In this document: in pieces, positions 63,301-64,000 of the stretch | How positions within the stretch are numbered: position 1 is the first letter of the stretch | How the letters are laid out: each line of letters begins with the position of its first letter | NCBI RefSeq assembly: GCF_004151235.1 | Contig: NZ_JUIV01000001.1 | Coordinates: 434,001-498,000 of the forward strand | From: Flavobacterium anhuiense | GTDB lineage: Bacteria; Bacteroidota; Bacteroidia; Flavobacteriales; Flavobacteriaceae | DNA length: 64,000 nucleotides | Reading direction: 5' to 3' | The notes under the pieces: model-generated | What the model was told of the DNA's origin: nothing | What the model saw: only the letters and a program-made list of their open reading frames with translations | Databases searched by the model: none | Translations under genes and position numbers: made by a program

Positions 63301-63653
63301 TCCTGAAGTTTTGCGACCTCAGATTTTAAGTTAATTGTATATTCTTTTTGAGCAGATAATTCAAGGGTATAAGGCTGATATCCCATGAAAGTGATTCTCA
63401 AAGTTGTAACTTTTTTTCCTATTTTTAATTGAAATTTACCGTCAAAATCTGTAGTAGTTCCAATGCTTTCACTTTGAATAATTCCCGATTGTGATGTTTT
63501 GCTTCCAATAGAATTGTTTTCAACAAAAATTGAAGCTCCAGGAATAGGCTGATGATCATTTTCATCTAGAATAATTCCCGAGATGGTTCGGGTTTCCTGC
63601 GAGTATCCTGCGATGGCCAGGAACAGCAGTAAGGCTTGTAAAATTTTCTTCAT
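60315..63653 (-). CDS. SusC/RagA-family TonB-linked outer-membrane protein
   Basis: 1112 residues. Signal peptide 1-18; CarboxypepD_reg-like domain at about 20-115 ([28 protein letters not shown] to YTINLKSE), followed by the [17 protein letters not shown] signature; plug domain at about 125-260 ([52 protein letters not shown]), and a beta-barrel to the C-terminus. The CarboxypepD_reg domain carries an extra segment of about 15 residues ([13 protein letters not shown]) between two SIG strands, which is unusual. SusC forms the TonB-powered channel under SusD. It starts 16 bases after the stop of the gene upstream and is probably cotranscribed with it. Confidence 0.96.
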   Translation of the reverse strand: [1112 protein letters not shown]

Positions 63654-63669
63654 GTTTTTGGGTTGTGTA

Positions 63670-64000
63670 TTAAAAGGTTGTATTATTTAGAGCTTTTTCG
63701 ATTCGTTGGATCAAATCGCGGTAATGGTTTTGGGTAGATTGGTCTCCTGTACTTTTTTTAGTTTTTAATAATTGAAGGATTTTATTTAGTTCTCCTTTTT
63801 TATCAGAAGTCACCTCTGTAACTCTTTTTAAAGAAGATTGATTAATATTTCTTACCATGTGAGCATCGTCTAAATAGGTGCACAAATGAGGCATATTTAA
63901 AGTCTGCTGAATGTCTACTAATTTTTTTGCATCTGTTTTTTCAAACAATTTGTTAGTCGAAACAACCAAAACATCTACATAATTCTTTTGCGTCATACGT
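63670..64000 (-). CDS. C-terminal end of a protein, possibly a zinc-dependent metalloprotease (5' end outside window)
   Basis: The frame is open at the window edge; the ATG at 63996 is not necessarily the real start. About 108 residues are visible: a helical segment NYVDVLVVSTNKLFEKTDAKK, a threonine/lysine stretch and a final helix (HYRDLIQRIEKALNNT). The ending is like that of the DUF5117/DUF4953 zinc-dependent metalloproteases often encoded with SusC/SusD pairs in Flavobacteriia, but the visible part is too small to be sure. It lies 16 bases upstream of susC on the same strand, so it belongs to the operon. Confidence 0.5.
   Translation of the reverse strand, partial: RMTQKNYVDVLVVSTNKLFEKTDAKKLVDIQQTLNMPHLCTYLDDAHMVRNINQSSLKRVTEVTSDKKGELNKILQLLKTKKSTGDQSTQNHYRDLIQRIEKALNNTTF

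Overview
The window is chromosomal DNA from a Bacteroidota bacterium, most probably a Flavobacterium or a close relative. The evidence is low GC by eye, promoters of the Bacteroidetes type (TTTG, about 20 bases, TAnnTTTG), a SusC/SusD pair, a type IX secretion tail on a secreted nuclease, a bacillithiol deacetylase, and many intergenic inverted repeats of the kinds common in flavobacterial genomes (GCCACAGATTA..., GCCACGAAGGC..., CTTCGACTCCGCTCAG...). No CRISPR array, integrase or transposase was seen.

Bases 1-4800 are the accessory part. They hold the 3' end of a TrlF-like AAA ATPase gene overlapping a 614-residue protein with a C-terminal aminoglycoside-phosphotransferase-like kinase domain, which resembles a conflict or defence pair. 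Next come a small gene behind a leader with interleaved inverted repeats, then three tandem very short reading frames, each followed by a hairpin and T-run. Two of these have their own promoter and contain a copy of part of the terminator's 3' arm. An unassigned 190-codon basic protein gene follows.

Bases 4800-24000 are mostly housekeeping: a DEDDh exonuclease, a phytanoyl-CoA dioxygenase-like enzyme, a long-chain acyl-CoA ligase, an outer-membrane receptor, PurL, a secreted endonuclease I with a sorting tail, and a beta-helix lipoprotein. A menaquinone-type pair (hotdog thioesterase and isochorismate synthase) is split by an AT-rich KAP-type P-loop NTPase gene that looks inserted. BshB1 and tRNA-His(GTG) follow.

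Bases 24000-41000 hold a zinc metallopeptidase, a very large hybrid histidine kinase, a membrane protein, an aldehyde dehydrogenase, a pseudouridine synthase, PanB, an SH3 protein, L-serine dehydratase, a CPA2 antiporter (the only plus-strand run here, with SMI1/KNR4 and glyoxalase genes), a 2H phosphoesterase and a TlpA-type thioredoxin. Bases 41000-55300 are a run of small minus-strand single-domain genes: three DUF1801, two SRPBCC, two GNAT, a LOG protein, a lactonase, an MBL hydrolase, a serine hydrolase, a flavodoxin-fold reductase, a YozG/DUF2975 pair, YdeI-like, DUF2625, TPM and DUF2314-ankyrin. Bases 55300-64000 carry dihydrolipoyl dehydrogenase, an HNH/NUMOD4-like endonuclease, a LytTR response regulator without a neighbouring kinase, SusD, SusC and the end of a further gene cut by the window edge.

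The parts most worth a second look are the two candidate defence loci (1-2167 and 20193-21680), the structured leader at 2220-2398, and the tandem short-peptide/terminator units at 2746-3504.
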